From positions 1,488,001 to 1,552,000 of the forward strand of contig NC_090288.1 in assembly GCF_037392515.1 (NCBI RefSeq): a DNA stretch of 64,000 nt, read 5' to 3'. The translations under genes were made by a program, and so were the position numbers. Below, piece by piece: positions 11,020 through 24,345 of this stretch (positions are counted from its first letter, which is position 1; every line of letters begins with the position of its first letter). The notes below the pieces were generated by a model. It saw only the letters and a program-made list of their open reading frames with translations. It did no database searches and was not told where the DNA came from. The stretch is from Haliotis asinina. Taxonomy: Eukaryota > Mollusca > Gastropoda > Lepetellida > Haliotidae.

Positions 11020-12955
11020 AAATATGTTTTTCTGCCCAGCTGTCTCGTCGTTATGCAATGTCTGCACGATTGGGTCGCTGAGAATGACTGAACAGAATAC
11101 GTAGGTGAGTCACAGACTTCCTCTGAGGGCGTCCGTATTTAATTCTGTGTTTCTCATCGCCAAGAAAATGCTATTCAGTATTCTAATATGAATATATACT
11201 CACAAAATGTATTGGGAATCATTGCAAAGACAGTAAATTTGCATCTAAAGTCCGTACCAGTGTGTATGTTCACTGGTAGGGAACTTGGTTACAATGAGGG
11301 TGGAGTCTTTGTGAATTGTGTGACAGAAACGTTATGATTTCTGACCGAGTCTTTGTGATTTGTCACAGTCTTTGTAATGATATGCGTTATAACAAGATAA
11401 AATGGTAATTTTTGTTTTAGTTTGTAGTATTAATTATCCTAAGCAACACATATAATTTACTTAAATAAATACATGTATAGCAATATCATTGATATCATTT
11501 TGATCACAATTTGCAATGAAAGTCATTTTGATGATACAGATGAGTAAAGCATGAATATTATCACTCCTCGAAGAATTAAATATTTATAACGAATTAGTCC
11601 AGTCTCCAAGATGAGCAAGTCATAAGACAGATGATTTCTTTATTGACTCTTGGGAAATTTTGTGTGAATCGTGTACAATTCCCGAGTCCATATAACATTT
11701 TCACGAGTACCTGCAAGTGATTGCAAGTCACAATATCATTACTACTCGAAACAGAACGCATACAAGTAGATTGTACAAATTCACAATGCTTAACTCACAA
11801 TTATTTTCAGAAGAAGACAATTAAGTCAATGTTTATGATGACTGTGGTGATTATTATGATCTGTACATTGTGGTATAATAAACACTGAGGCCTTCTATCA
11901 ATCATAAACAGACTTCAAAATGTAATGTGTTGTTTCATGTTACACAATAAGCGAATAAACACTACAGGTTTGAGGAGTGAGTGAGTTTAGTTTTACGCCG
12001 CACTCAGCAATAGTCCAGCTATATGGCGGCGGTCTGTGAATAATCAAGTCTGGACCAGACAATCCAGTGACCAACAACATGAGCATCGATCTGTGCAATT
12101 GGGAACCGATGACATGAGTCAACCAAGTCAGCGAGCCTGACCACCCGACCCCGTTAGTCGCCTCTTACGACAAGCATAGTCGCCTTTCATGGCAAGCATG
12201 GGTTGCTGAAGGCCTATTTTACTCAGGGACCTTCAGGGGTCGCAGGCTTGTGGAACAGGCTGTAGTGTCAGATCCTTGTTCAAGTGGCGCGATTCATGGC
12301 TATGTAAACCCAACAGCAATATTTATGCCAGGGGGTTTTCAACCAAAGTGAACCGATTCTGCACAAGTCTTATGTAAGTATAATTCAAGCAATATTTCTA
12401 CGCTTCAATGTGGGTTTCAAAGCCTGTGACAGATATCACAAGATTATTCTTGACCACTTATGATGTTCTAGTCAACATTTTCCTCACATGGAACAGTTGT
12501 GAGACTAAATATGAAAAGAATTGTATTCAGCTTAAGTCCCCTCGAGTTATAGCTTCAAACATTCAGATGATCTTTAATCCCTGTAGATACATTACAAGAA
12601 ACATTCCTATTCATGAACAATATATTTTAGAAACAGTATCCCCTCAATTCCATCTTAGGATTGAGAATTATCTGTGACCAAGAATTAATTTTCCTTAATC
12701 CGTGACCAGTATCTCTTACGCTAACAGAACCAAGGTACAATGCATGTAGCTGTCTTTACGGCTGTTTGTAGTTCACGCTGGTCAAACTACGTGCGTGCCA
12801 CGTGTACCTTCGAGGCATGCTCACGACTGGCCATCGATGCCTTGGTCCTTCTAAATGACATAATCTCAAGTTCACAATAACAACATTATCGTAAGTTTTA
12901 TTTGTAAACGCGATTATCTGCGATAGCTGGAATAGATATATAATACAGATGACAG
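11020..12955 (+). pseudogene. Inverted, gutted copy of the lysozyme locus
   Basis: Plus-strand relic. Around 11020-11104 is a decayed match to the N-terminal mature exon: GGTAAATATG aligns with the GGCAAGGTCTAC start, TGGGTCGCTGAGAATGAC with GGAGTCGCCAGGAACGA, and a GTGAGTCAC donor follows where the intact gene has GTAAGTCAC. An in-frame TGA (11089-11091) breaks it. Then come intron sequences matching the intact gene (11127-11530, 12300-12400, 12440-12685). After that, with no gap, comes its 3' flank (12690-12955). The block carrying the last three coding exons (equivalent of 1882-4873) is missing, as is any signal-peptide exon. It cannot encode lysozyme. Confidence 0.75.
11976..12243 (-). 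mobile_element. SINE-2 copy
   Basis: Full-length copy read on the minus strand, ending in the GCGGCGTAAAAC + (ACTC)n tail at 11976. It sits in the right lysozyme arm, at a site not occupied in the left arm. A weak CAGGTTTG/CAGGCTTG pair flanks it and may be its target duplication. Confidence 0.85.
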
Positions 12956-12999
12956 TCGCAGATCAGGGGGTGGCTGTTTAGAAATTATGAAAATCTTAA

Positions 13000-15900
13000 T
13001 TTATAACTTTGCATGATTATCAAGGGTTTTCAGATAAATATAGCATTGAGGTAAACGTGAAATTAATTCCACTGTAAAGTTGATTTAAGACGCCCCAAAA
13101 ATTCCAAAATTCACAAACGTTCCACTGTACCTAGGTTTCCTACCAGAGATTCACGATACTAAGCAGCAGACCGCCATATTGGTGTGTAAAAATCACTAAC
13201 AGTGTCGGATCCGCAAATATTAGTGGATACCAATCTTAAATTCTGACAGGGAGTAAGATGCAAGACTTGCTTCCATTTTATGATAATGACCCATAATAAA
13301 AAAAAATTATTATGGGTCACACTCCGTATGATAGAAGTTCAGTGGTGTAAGTATTTCATCGGCAGGCCTTTAAGGGATTTCTGTAGAGCTACCTCCCTTT
13401 GATTATTTTATGAGGTAAACACGAGGCCGATCTAGAGCATTCTACGGTGATGGCGATGGTCGTAAGTGCTCGAAATTTCAGGAATTGTTGATTTTATATA
13501 TAAAGGCTAGTTGCCGTGTTGTCGACACGGAAATGCACACAGACTACTGGAATATACATCTGTCTCTCCATCAACGCTTGATCGACATAACCGCTGCCTG
13601 GCTGCTCGCTGTGTTACATTCTGCATATCTGTTTCTCACACTTACACCAAGTCTTCGGTGAGTTGATATTATATCGGTGACCCATTGCTGTAGATCTGAC
13701 CCATTTGCATTGTATATGAAACCTGTATCGTGAATCTTTATATTTTATGCCTTTGTAAGCTGAATTCAAACATATTAAAAATTTCAAAACTTGTCAGTGT
13801 TATACTTTGCCGATTCTGAGGTGATTTCTCACACCTTTTGCCGCGGCAATTTTTAACCGTAACACACCCATTAGAGCCAGCTTTACAGGGGGTTGGGGGG
13901 TGGAGGGTTCTTCCTTATGCAGGGTCACGTGTACCAGACAAGGAAGTTCCGGGAGCAGTGTGTAAATATGCTTAAATGTTTCAAACTCTGCACCTCAAAC
14001 TTCACAATTGTGTGACAGTACTGTTATTTGAGGGTTAAAAAGTTAGTTTGTTTTTTGCTAGTTTTACAGGATCATTAGTTACTTTTGATTCATAATCACG
14101 TGGATTTTGAGATCCTAGGAAACGTACAGTAGGCTCGCTTTTGATAGAGATTTCTTACATATAAAGCGGTTGCTGATATATATGTATATTTTGTTATGTG
14201 TTATTATTTTGTTATGAAGGATCACCAACGAACCATCACGAACTCCAAGTTCCAAATTTCAGTCATTTCATTAAATGACTTGAGATTTAAGTCGCTTCAT
14301 GAACTGACTGACCAAAACAGTCATTTCACGAACTGACTGAAAGTTTCAGTTATTTCCAGACTGATGACACAGTATGACTGTAACATATGTACATCCACTC
14401 GATTAGCACGCAACGGCAAGTGTGTTACCCACGCACGCACGCACACACGCACGCACGCACGGACACGTCAGTGACATCAGTCACTCATCAAGACAGCAGA
14501 GATTATTTATAGGTACTTTGGTACTTTTTAAAGTGGAACAGACCGGAAGACAAGGGAATTTACAAAGTAAGTTTAGTGTAGACTTTTAATCATCATACCA
14601 AAAGCATTCACCTGAATTCATAATAGTCAGTAAAAAGCACATTTTGAATTTGACAGTGTAATCAGCAGTTGACTGTTGGGGCGTGGCAGGTATGGTGTCA
14701 GTGACAGGTGAGACTGGTGCAAGCGCAAGGAAACAATACAAGGTCAGCGAGGAAACGACATCCAATCGAAATAAGATTAACAGTTTGAAATCGACAAAAC
14801 TTATCTGATGTTGGATATTTCATGAATTAAGTGATGTATGACGCATACAAGAATTGTTTTGTCGACAACGATATGTCATAAACAGAGCGACATCACGTGG
14901 CCGTCCGACTCACTTGTCCCGACAGATGGCGTTGTCGTGATGTGATTGCAACAGACTTGGCTTTTCACAAGTAATTTGACATCGTCACCGTATGCTAATT
15001 AGAGATATTAACTAGACAATCGTCCGCGTGCATCTGCCGCTTGTCATGAGAGCGCCGTGTTGGTAGGCTGTCCCAGTGACGTAAGCGTGATTCATGAGGT
15101 TAATAGGGCCAAGGTGATTTGTGAAGACTCAAAGGTCATATTGGTTCCCAAGTACATATTGAGGTTGGGATGATTCAGACGGTGTCGTACCAGGAAGGCT
15201 AAAATTAATTTTTCAGATGTCCCGCGAAGCCTAAAATGTAAAGTTCAGTTTTCACGGGAGAGTTAATGAGGGAAGTGCCGCCAAAGCTAAACAAAAGGTG
15301 CCGGGATATTTAATCCATGTCGGGAGCAGAGAGAATTCTTTCCAAAACATAGTTTTAATCTTCGCTTCTTTAGAACTTTATACTTCAACTTCATCTTCTT
15401 TACTGTCATAAATCACAATCGGTGGTACAACAGGAAAGAATATACAATATTAACAAATGTACATAAATATAAACATGCGCCATGATGGTAAGTTAATTAC
15501 GTAAGAATTTATGCAAGTGACAGGTAAATAGTGATAAACATTTGCTAAGCCTAAAATTGACAGGCGACAAGACCTTGTTAAATGTTGATAAATTGATCCA
15601 ATTGTGATAATTTTAGGGGTTGAATGATTTTCTATGGAAATTAAGTCACATACAGATATAAACATAATTGAATTCCTCACCGACTAAATTCGTCACCAAC
15701 TGTACAAAATATGCCGAGGGATTTACATATATTTCGGATAAAGCGACTCTGTCAAATATATGTTTTATGGAGTGTAACCAAGGGTATGCCGTAGGATGTT
15801 GTTCATAATCATGACTAATGTATTGGTACAATACATGAGATAATTTGACCGTCTCAGTAGATGCGAGTTTATGCCAAAAGGACAACATGCCGACATGGAT

Positions 15901-16504
15901 TCCTATATTTAATGGGGCTCTACCAAATTCGCCATGAAGCAAAAAGTTTGAGGTAGATTTTCTGAGACCACCGCAAGATCATCAAGATGTCACTGAAGAA
16001 ATGATCTTGGAAACATCATCATCTGGGGACATCGCCTACACTCCTACGATACAACAGAATGACAGAAGTGTGTTTTACCATGGATAATGGCAATTTAATG
16101 TCTAATTCAATAAAATGTATAATGAAGAATAGACGTGAAAATATATAAATAACTTTATTTATACTGTTATATGTGCCAAAATTAAAGAGCGTCCACGTTA
16201 ATCCTGTTTTCTTTGTAATTTGTCAAGCGTTTCCGAGGGAGGCGCACCGCGTTCCATTCAGCCATAACACTGCTTTGGAAGTACCGTGAAGGCTACACTC
16301 ACTGAACCGAGAAGTGTCACGATTTTAGCCTTGCCGGCCATGAACTATTCAGCCACTTCTAACCGTTTTAAACGCTTTCTCTCCTCCACAACGTGTTTAC
16401 GTGTTAAATTTGTTTTTTAAATGAAAACATTCCACGTTTCCGTCAGTATCCGCATTTGGCGTATGTTGGACAAGGAGACAGTGTAGGTGGCAACATCGGG
16501 TTTA
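13000..16504. other. No gene recognised
   Basis: About 3.5 kb without supported coding sequence. It contains a perfect 13-bp hairpin at 13287-13319 (TGACCCATAATAA, seven A, then its complement) and a short (ACGC)n tract at 14430-14462. A small cluster of CAGTCATTTCA repeats lies near 14260-14340. Open frames of 76-98 codons on the minus strand at 15450-15942 have no recognisable content. Confidence 0.6.
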
Positions 16505-16800
16505 GAGTGAGTGAGTGAGTTAGTATAGTTCTACGCCGCATTCAGCAGCAATATTCCATCTACATGGCTGCAGTTCGTATTTAGAACGAATTGGCCTTGA
16601 TCCGGGTAACAGCTCGGCTTCAGGAACCCATCCTTGTCGGAAGAAGTCGTAGACGATGGGTTCGGTGGTCAGGTTTGCTGACTTGGCTGATGCATGTTAT
16701 CGTACCCATGTTGGTCGATCGAATCGCCAAAAGACAGTCACTCGATTGTCTGATCTGGACTCGGTTATTCGGTGGACACCGTCATATAGCTGCACTATTG
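16505..16800. mobile_element. Rearranged SINE-2 fragments
   Basis: A minus-strand SINE-2 3' end (16505-16570, GAGTGAGTGAGTGAG, TTCTACGCCGCATTC) abuts a plus-strand fragment (about 16600-16800, ATCCGGGTAA to GGACTCGGTTATTCGGTG) of the same family. Either two insertions or an internal inversion. Confidence 0.6.
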
Positions 16801-17877
16801 ATTTGCATAAACAACAAACAGACAAAACTTAAGGAACATTTCCGCAGATATAACACCACTTACTTTTACTCTCCAGAAACTATCATTTGTTAGTCTGACT
16901 TTTTCACAAGATGATGTTTTGTTTGTGGTCTTGTTTGTCTGTGTTTTTCCTAAATCATAGTTATGAGAAAGCTCGGAGGGTGTTACTTGGCCCGCGGGAT
17001 GGTCGCTATGTGGGTGAATGTACTTGGGTTTGTAGCCATCTGGTATGCTCGTGTAGATTGGAAGGTCTCATGAAAAGGGTGGCAATGACCTATGCGCGCC
17101 CACAGACAAACATCCCTTTCTAACTTAGCTGTATACATGTCTTCCTGTGTCTGCGTGCAACTAACCTTTTGAGATATTCATCGGGATCATATATCACATG
17201 ACGTGCTGGTGTCCATAAAATTTGATGAACGGTTACACAAACCTTCAATACACGACTACAAACGATCCCCTCAGTATGCTGCGGTGACAACATCTCCACG
17301 ACAACCAGAATCAGTCCCTGCGATTTGACTCTATCATACGTAACTTCACATAAGACGAGGGTCGGTTGCCACCTAGCGGTGCACAGACTGCTGAGCTGAT
17401 CCCGGCACTCGGTGACGACGTCTAAAGGGGTGATTACAGAGACAGGTAACTAGTCTTTCATTATCTCACACAAACGGTTCACGGCGAGTCGACTGACACT
17501 AAACGTTGTTAACGCAGAACGTTGCTAACACTGATTGAACCCTACAGCACCACGTCTAGTCGGACGTCCGGGCAACCAGCCAGGAACGTCTTTGATGGTG
17601 ATGACGTCTTCAGCAAATGTTGCAATCACAGTTGAATTGTTGAAGAAGATTCCCTGATGGAGATACCTGAAACCTGCAGGAAATCATCGAACCTTAAAGA
17701 CGACATCGTCTCGCTATATTTTAAGATTCCAAGCTACTTGGGTATTGTTCAAATGAAGTCATGCTTGTGGCGGTATGTAGACAGCATGGATGGGCCGCGT
17801 AGGGCAGAAAGACTGTACACTGTGTCTTCTGGTCGAAAGATGACAATATTCAGACAACCTGTTTAGAACAGTATAGA
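16801..17877. other. No gene recognised
   Basis: Short open frames only (16911-17123 +, 17657-17866 +), with no recognisable domain, splice context or repeat. Confidence 0.55.
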
Positions 17878-18031
17878 GGGGCGGCAGGATAGCTTAGTGG
17901 TTAAAGCGTTCGGCGAACGGGTTCGATTCCCAACATAAGTACAATGTGTGAATCCCATTTACGAAGTCCCCGCCGTGATATTGGTTGAATAATGCTAAAA
18001 CTGGCGTACAATCCAACTAACTCACTCACTC
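17878..18031 (+). mobile_element. SINE-1 copy
   Basis: Starts GGGGCGGCAGGATAGCTTAG, has a B-box (GGGTTCGATTCCC) close behind because part of the head is deleted, and ends with CTAACTCACTCACTC. Confidence 0.85.
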
Positions 18032-18170
18032 GGGATATAAAGGATGATATACAGACTCTCGGCTCAAGGTGAGTGAGTTAGATATAGGAATCGGCATTGC
18101 TTCAGCGATATCGTGATTATTAAAGCTGTAATATTGATAAAAACAAACCTGAACGATATAAATATGTCAA

Positions 18171-18920
18171 AAAAAAAAAAAGAAAAGTAGCAAAAGTAGA
18201 ATTGAAGAAACACATTTAAATCTAAAACTAGCATCGAACCATAAAAAGGATATTATAGCCAGCATCAAAATATAAAGCTGGAAAAGAGCTGTGTTTTCGT
18301 GAATAGATTAGTGAATAGTGTGCATAGTTGTCATCGCGGAACAACGTGACATCCAGGCAACTTCGGTATTATGTCATGTGACATCTCTCTGCAAATTCCA
18401 CGCAGTTTCCACATTTTGCCAACAATGTGTACATTCCCATTGGTTGATTCTGCCGGTGGATTAATAAATTGGTAAGTGGTTGGGCAGTACCAGCCCAGTA
18501 ATCCAACTGACCCGTTACATGCCGAGATCGCGGATCCTTGCAACAAAGGGTTTATAGGTTTACACACTTGGTCAGCTCGTGCCCCATGTGCGACCTTGGT
18601 GATCTCGAGAGGCATTGTGTGACATATGGCGACGTTGACTTGTTCGTTGCTAGCGACAATTTCAAATGGAAGATTAATAAACACTTTTTGCGTCACTTAT
18701 CACAAAATGTGGCTTCTCATGGCGACTGCACAGCCGTTGTAACGTTCAGCTTGCATCTAGGTATGTGCATATATGGTGTTGGACGCGCTCTGCACCATTA
18801 TGGCCTGGACTAAGTACTAGAGATGCACGTGCGTACGCGTGTGTTCGTCAGATAGGGAAGTGAGCGGCCAGTCGGTGCCCGTGATGTAAAACTAGTGCAC
18901 ACATGATTTATAAAGTCGAT
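18171..18920. other. Poly(A) tract, then no gene recognised
   Basis: An A12 tract at about 18171, then overlapping open frames on both strands (18331-18696 -, 18538-18813 +). Neither shows a family motif, so I do not call a gene. Confidence 0.5.
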
Positions 18921-19141
18921 GTGAGTGAGTTTAGTTCTACACCGCACTCAGCAATATGGCGACGGTCTGAAAATAATCGAGTATGTACCAGACAATCCAG
19001 CGATCAATAGCATGAACATCGATGAGATACGATGGAATGTGTCAACCAAGTCAGATGGCCTGATCACCCCGTCAAGATATTCGCCCCTTACCACAAGCAT
19101 GTTTCACTGAACATCAGTTCTAACCCGTATCTTCACAGGTC
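18921..19141 (-). mobile_element. SINE-2 copy, internally deleted
   Basis: GTGAGTGAGTTTAGTTCTAC at its left edge is the complement of the family tail. The body follows with a deletion in the region before the head. Confidence 0.8.
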
Positions 19142-19560
19142 GTTTTAAATCGGAATTTATATCAATACTCCAAACCAAAGAGTATGCGTGCTTCGACATC
19201 ATATGCACGCGGACTTGACTCTGCATCAGAAGTATGTCAAGACATCCGACTAAAGACTTCACATTGTGGTAATAACATTTCATTGTGCATGTATGTGGAA
19301 TGACATTTGAGTGTGGTCACACGTGTTGGTTGTTAAAGCAACCAGTCTGTGTGACGCAAATATGCATTCAACACCAGTTACGTATATAGCCGGGAGCCGA
19401 GCTGTGTCACCCAGGCAATATCTACAGAGTGTCATATCCAGTCTGCACCTTTACACCAAGCGTTCTGTTGCACCGAGACCCATAGACCGTGGTCGGTCAA
19501 AAACTGAAAACGTTTTCTTAGTGTCCACTTGCAGACATGCCGGCGACCTTGCACATTTAA

Positions 19561-20320
19561 AGGTCACTTGCAACCAAAAACTCAAACATAATGAAAGCGC
19601 AATTATCATTATTCATCACATATAATATGCATTGCTGATAACGAAAAAATCACAAATAAACCAAATTATAAGTGTACAACCGCAAATCAAAAGTGTTCAA
19701 TATTTTGTACTTGGGTCTACTACGCTCGAAACAAAAGACCCGGGATACCGAACCCAGTCACAGCTGTTGGGTGTGCACTCAAGTGTTGCGACATCTTTTC
19801 ATTGGCTGGTTCACTTAGCCGGCTCTTTGTTTGTGGCGTATAAGCCCGAGAGGTGTTAATTTCAAATTGCATGTGGTCAGCGATTGAAGTTGTGCATTGC
19901 GTATTGTCAATAGCAGAGAATAAGTGTCAGTAAAACAAACATTGAGTTTTCTCTGTGACATAGTCTGCTTATCACAATCAACATTTTTTTTACTTAACGA
20001 GTAGATTACTGACATGTTTTTGTACACAACGAAGATTAGACTGCTGCTCACGACCGCTTACTCCCAGCATGCATTCTGTTTCAAGCTCCGCGAATCTATT
20101 CACTGCGTCATACTTAAGAACGCAGGGCAGCACTGCTGTTGAAATAATTTTTTTACCCAGGGCTGAGTGAAAATTAGTGAATCGTTTGAACACCGATTTC
20201 GCGGGCTTTTTTTCATCGCGCTTTTCAGGTTGAATGGGCATTTTTGATGATTTGTTGCGATAAGTGCATACCGTAAGGTATCAGAATCTACAAAGTTGTG
20301 CTTTACGTTGCATGTGACCT
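19561..20320. mobile_element. TTAA-flanked non-autonomous DNA transposon
   Basis: Bounded by AGGTCACTTGCAACC and GTTGCATGTGACCT, with TTAA at the left (19557-19560) and a TTAA that overlaps the last T at the right. The interior matches, in inverse orientation, the element at 62479-63330 (for example the CTTGAGTGCACACCC and GGAGCTTGAAACAG words). No transposase is present. TTAA targets are used by piggyBac and Kolobok families; which one mobilised this is unknown. Confidence 0.75.
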
Positions 20321-20329
20321 TAAAGTAAA

Positions 20330-23300
20330 ACAGAGTTGAAAACGAACACATCGTTTTTTACGTAAATCGTGTTCATAACTGAATATCCAGATGTCGGGAG
20401 TTTTCGTTTTTTTCACCTCAAGGAAAATCCAAAATGTTCATGATCATCAAACCTTTATTATTTGGACATTAAAATTTAAGCCAGCATGACAGCATAACAC
20501 TTATGGTGATACCTTTATATTTACTCTGTCTTGAAAAAGTCTTTCTGTTATGGAGATTTTGTCCAAGATGTCACGGTCGCCGATGCTGTCAAACCAGCCG
20601 AGGAAGTTTTTGTGACGTTTCTTTGAATCAGCAAATGAGCAGTGTAGTGAAGCTGCCTGATTTTCTCTTGTATATTTGCGACCATGTGGATGATTCAATG
20701 ACCCCAATGGTTCACCCAGTGGCAGATATGCCTACTACTCACCATCAATACCCTGCTGACTGGTCGAGTCATTAATCCCGATTATCGGCCGTTAGCGTTT
20801 TCGCTTTCACCAAAAGTGTCACCACTGTCAAAATTAGAATATATATATTGTTTATGGTTATCGCGGGGATTTAAGTCAGATCGTCCTGTTCGCTAACACG
20901 AGGGCGTTCGTCTTTTGCCAATACTCAATTAGACATCTATCGGCACATACATAATTTGATCCCGACCGAAGAGGCAAGAGCCCTCCGTTTCAGATATTCT
21001 TGGCCTTTGGCCGTGCTAATACGGATTATTGGATACTTGAGGATAAACCTTTGCCTGACACAACCACCCATTACCAGAACACTATAAGCAACCAAAATCA
21101 CCCATCCCTGCATTCAATGCATCATCGCTCGCTTCGGGCAGAACTTTGGTCCTCTTGACTCTGTAATATAACCCCCGACTGCTGTTTCTGATACTCAGAC
21201 AATATAGACATTGGCGAGATTACCTGATTTACACATTCCCCGCTAGATGGCGCCGAACAGGCGGACCTGGATGTAACTGATTTGTCTTGTATTGATTAAT
21301 GGCGTTATTTGATGATCGTTACACAACGCTACAGAAGACGTATTGCTTTTATCCGACACTTACACACGTGCAGATAGCTTGGAGGGGCTGGAGCTCCGTT
21401 GATAAGCTGCTCGGATTGATTCGTGGCGTTATGGCCTCCTGAAAAGTACATACAAGGACGTAATTGCATTAGACACGACAAAACTCCCTTACTGCCCCAA
21501 ACGCCACCAAAATATATCACTAATGGCCTTATTTAAGTGCTTTCAGTGTATTGGCCGATCACGCCAACAGAACAGGGCCATAAAGCGTTTAATGAAATTG
21601 AGTTAAATGTATTACTCAGCGTCTTTAAACGTTTTAAAAACGGACATTGACTTGACGAAAACAGCGGACTGACGGAAGGAATGTCATTTACTGGTTTAAG
21701 CTCCATACATCAAAGCCGGCTTGACTTCTTGGTGAATGTCAGATTAAAAATGTTATTTCAGTTCAAGGACTAAAATAAGCCCCATGAATGTCCTACACAC
21801 TATAAAAATGGCTTAACAGTTTTCATTTCGGTCATAAATATCAGCATAAGAGAAGGTTATTTATTTCTTATAACTGGGAGCTGTCTTAGTCAGTGCAGTT
21901 TGTAGATTAGCCCTGGTCAGTGTTAATCCTGGACGTGACTGGTTCCTGGAATGGTAAACTAAATCTAAATAAGAGACGAGACTCAGAGCGAAGTATATGT
22001 CTTGCACGCTGCAGTCGAACAAAATTGCCCCATCTCTCATAAGTGTTCAGCGTCATGAATGGGGTCAGAGGTGGCCGGACACAAGGATTCACTGGGTTTG
22101 ATCTCTCACCTAGTCTCCCTCTCTGTTAGTGACCTGACAACATGGGTCGTGCTATAAGAGCAAGTGCATCTGGACTGCGGTCATGTCTATTTGATCTCAG
22201 AAACCCTCGTTTTCGAGGTGCTCTCGGCTCGACATGTAAAATACCGTTTCAGGCAAAACCATCCAGTGGACACTTTGCGGGACTTCTTCCTCGCTTTGTT
22301 CTGACAACGCTTTTAAAATCGACATTTTTCTATTTAGCAATGATGAAAATCGATTGAACCTAAAAATCCCAGCCTTTTAACAGTGTCGTGAGTGAGAGAC
22401 ATCATATCCGTATAAGCCGACGTTGACGACAGCAGCGTCTGCCTACAACACTAAACACCCGAATTCAGCTCCAGTTACTTTTTGTAAAATTGCTTTTCTT
22501 TACGAACCCTCACAAAAGCTATATCAAATTATGTTCTTGCACTTTGCCCATTTCAGTACTGGTTTGAGTTGATGCGCTAACCCTAAATCTCCATTGATCG
22601 GAATCGTCCTTCAACCAATCTCGGCGCCGGAGTTGCCCTTCTTCATCTTCCGTAGTGCCTCGTGCCACTTATTGCTCCGATTAACTTACCACTCAGTTTC
22701 AGTCATTTCAAATATATATGTAACTACAAATAGAATTCCTTCGCTCAAACAACACACCGCATACTTAAATAAATGGCAAAGTGATTACCGCGTGTTACAA
22801 CAATCTTCGATCCTGGACTCACGGACCTCAAAACATGCATTAAAGACACGTCTGGAGTGATTGGGAAAGTCTCATATTGGAACTGGTCTGGGCTCCTTTT
22901 CAATATTTTCATTTTTAGATAGAAATCTTTCCAAAAGATACATTAATTTGTGAGACAAAATGTCACTTTATTGTTCCCCTATGGTTGTACTTGGTACGCC
23001 GTGTTCAGGTAACAGTAAGGGTACATCACTAAACATATAGCTCGACCTCATGGAAGGGTTTTTACACACTGCAGGATTCAATAGCTATGAACGCTTTAAG
23101 AGTTTCGATTTGCAGTTGCTACCAGTCCATGCACAACCGAGACACGAAAGAGAGACTATGGAGAGACAATGGAGAGACAGTTGTGACGTTCGCGATAACT
23201 GATGAGTGAAGCGAATGATCCACACGAATGTAAAGTTGGGACCACGTGTTGCCGAATTCGGGGCTAGAGGTGACTGGCAGGGTTAAGGTAAACATGCGAA

Positions 23301-23770
23301 TAAACGTTCTATTTTCAACATTATTCAGCCGAAATGCTGCAGCCAGCAGTGAAAAACGGCACCGTTGCTTAAGATATCATTCATTACCGAGTACACGTGG
23401 AAACAAACAACAAACCGATTAATACGTCTGATATAGATGACATGTTAAAGATACAGCATGTGTCTGCTCGCTAAATTCACAAACAAATAACATAGACGAT
23501 CTATAGTCATTATATTCAAATGCACGCACAGTCGGGTCTTACCGCTGCAATACACATTCAAACGTTCACAACCTAACAGGGCTCACTTCCCGAAAGGAAG
23601 ACATCGGCACGACATTGATCTTCTTAAACTATACGTCGTCAAATTAAGCACCCCGTTGAAACACAACACGAAATATTTAACAACTGGTCTTTTCTAATTT
23701 CCAAGAGGATGTAACTTCGGTCAGGAACTTTGCAGAAAACACTGAGCTTAGTAAATGACAGGTGTGTATG
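20330..23770. other. No gene recognised
   Basis: Several open frames of 60-90 codons, none with an identifiable domain. The 20501-20707 minus frame (KRHKNFLGWFDSIGDRD...) looks the most protein-like, but no family comes to mind. No SINE or tandem repeat of note. Confidence 0.55.
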
Positions 23771-23800
23771 ATTGACAAAATTTGGAAAGCACCGTCTTTT

Positions 23801-23930
23801 GGTCAAGAAGGACGGGCGAGCTAGTTCGACTTGGGTCAAGAAAGATGGGCGAGATGGTTCGGCTTTGGGGAAGAAAGATGGGCGAGCTATGTCGGCTTGG
23901 GTCAAGAAACATGGACGAGCTATTCGCTCG
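23801..23930. repeat. 33-bp tandem repeat, four units
   Basis: Units of GTCAAGAAAGATGGGCGAGC + TAGTTCGGCTTGG. The period is a multiple of three, so one frame on each strand stays open (WVKKDGRASST-like on plus, ARPSFLTQAEL-like on minus). There is no sign of a surrounding gene. Confidence 0.85.
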
Positions 23931-24005
23931 TTTGATACCAAATCATTAACTAGTTTAACAAAAACTGTATTACCCTGAAAGTCCTTTAGTATCCTCTATT
24001 TATTA
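23925..24005. repeat. Single arm of the palindromic repeat at 58.1 kb
   Basis: CGCTCGTTTGATACCAAATC through GTCCTTTAGTATCCTCTA matches the right arm of the palindrome at 58095-58240. A dispersed mobile repeat, here only half present. Confidence 0.7.
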
Positions 24006-24134
24006 TACACAGGAATCAATACATGTAAATCTTGTGTATACATGTATTATGGGGTGTTGGTCCCATGCTGACTAAACAATCTGTAAAATCGGCATTTGAG
24101 GCATGACGTGTTGTCTTGGACAGCAACTGAACAG

Positions 24135-24345
24135 ATGAGTGAGTGAGTTTAGCTTTACGCCGCCTCAGCAATAATCCAGCAATATCACTGCGGGGGACAT
24201 CAGAAATGGCTTTCACACATTGTAAGCATGTGGGGAATCGAACCCGGGCCTTCGGCGTGACGGGCATTGTTAAGTGTGAACATCAGCAATGAGTCTTCGG
24301 CGTGATTGGTGGAGGCTGTATTCACGTGGCTACCCCATCGCCCCT
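24135..24345 (-). mobile_element. SINE-1 copy with internal duplication
   Basis: Tail at the left (GAGTGAGTTTAGCTTTACGC), B-box complement (GGGAATCGAACCCGGGCC), and A-box side complement (GTGGCTACCCCATCGCCCC) at the right. An extra copy of the TCTTCGGCGTGA segment sits between them. Confidence 0.85.

Noticed and set aside
860-12990. The inverted arms as terminal repeats of one giant foldback transposon
   Set aside because: The left arm holds intact lysozyme exons and introns, so a locus duplication explains it better; no transposase belongs to the arms.
13340-13870. Possible solo LTR fossil (TATA-like box, TAACACA end near 13865)
   Set aside because: No matching target duplication or second copy was found, so ends and family cannot be supported.
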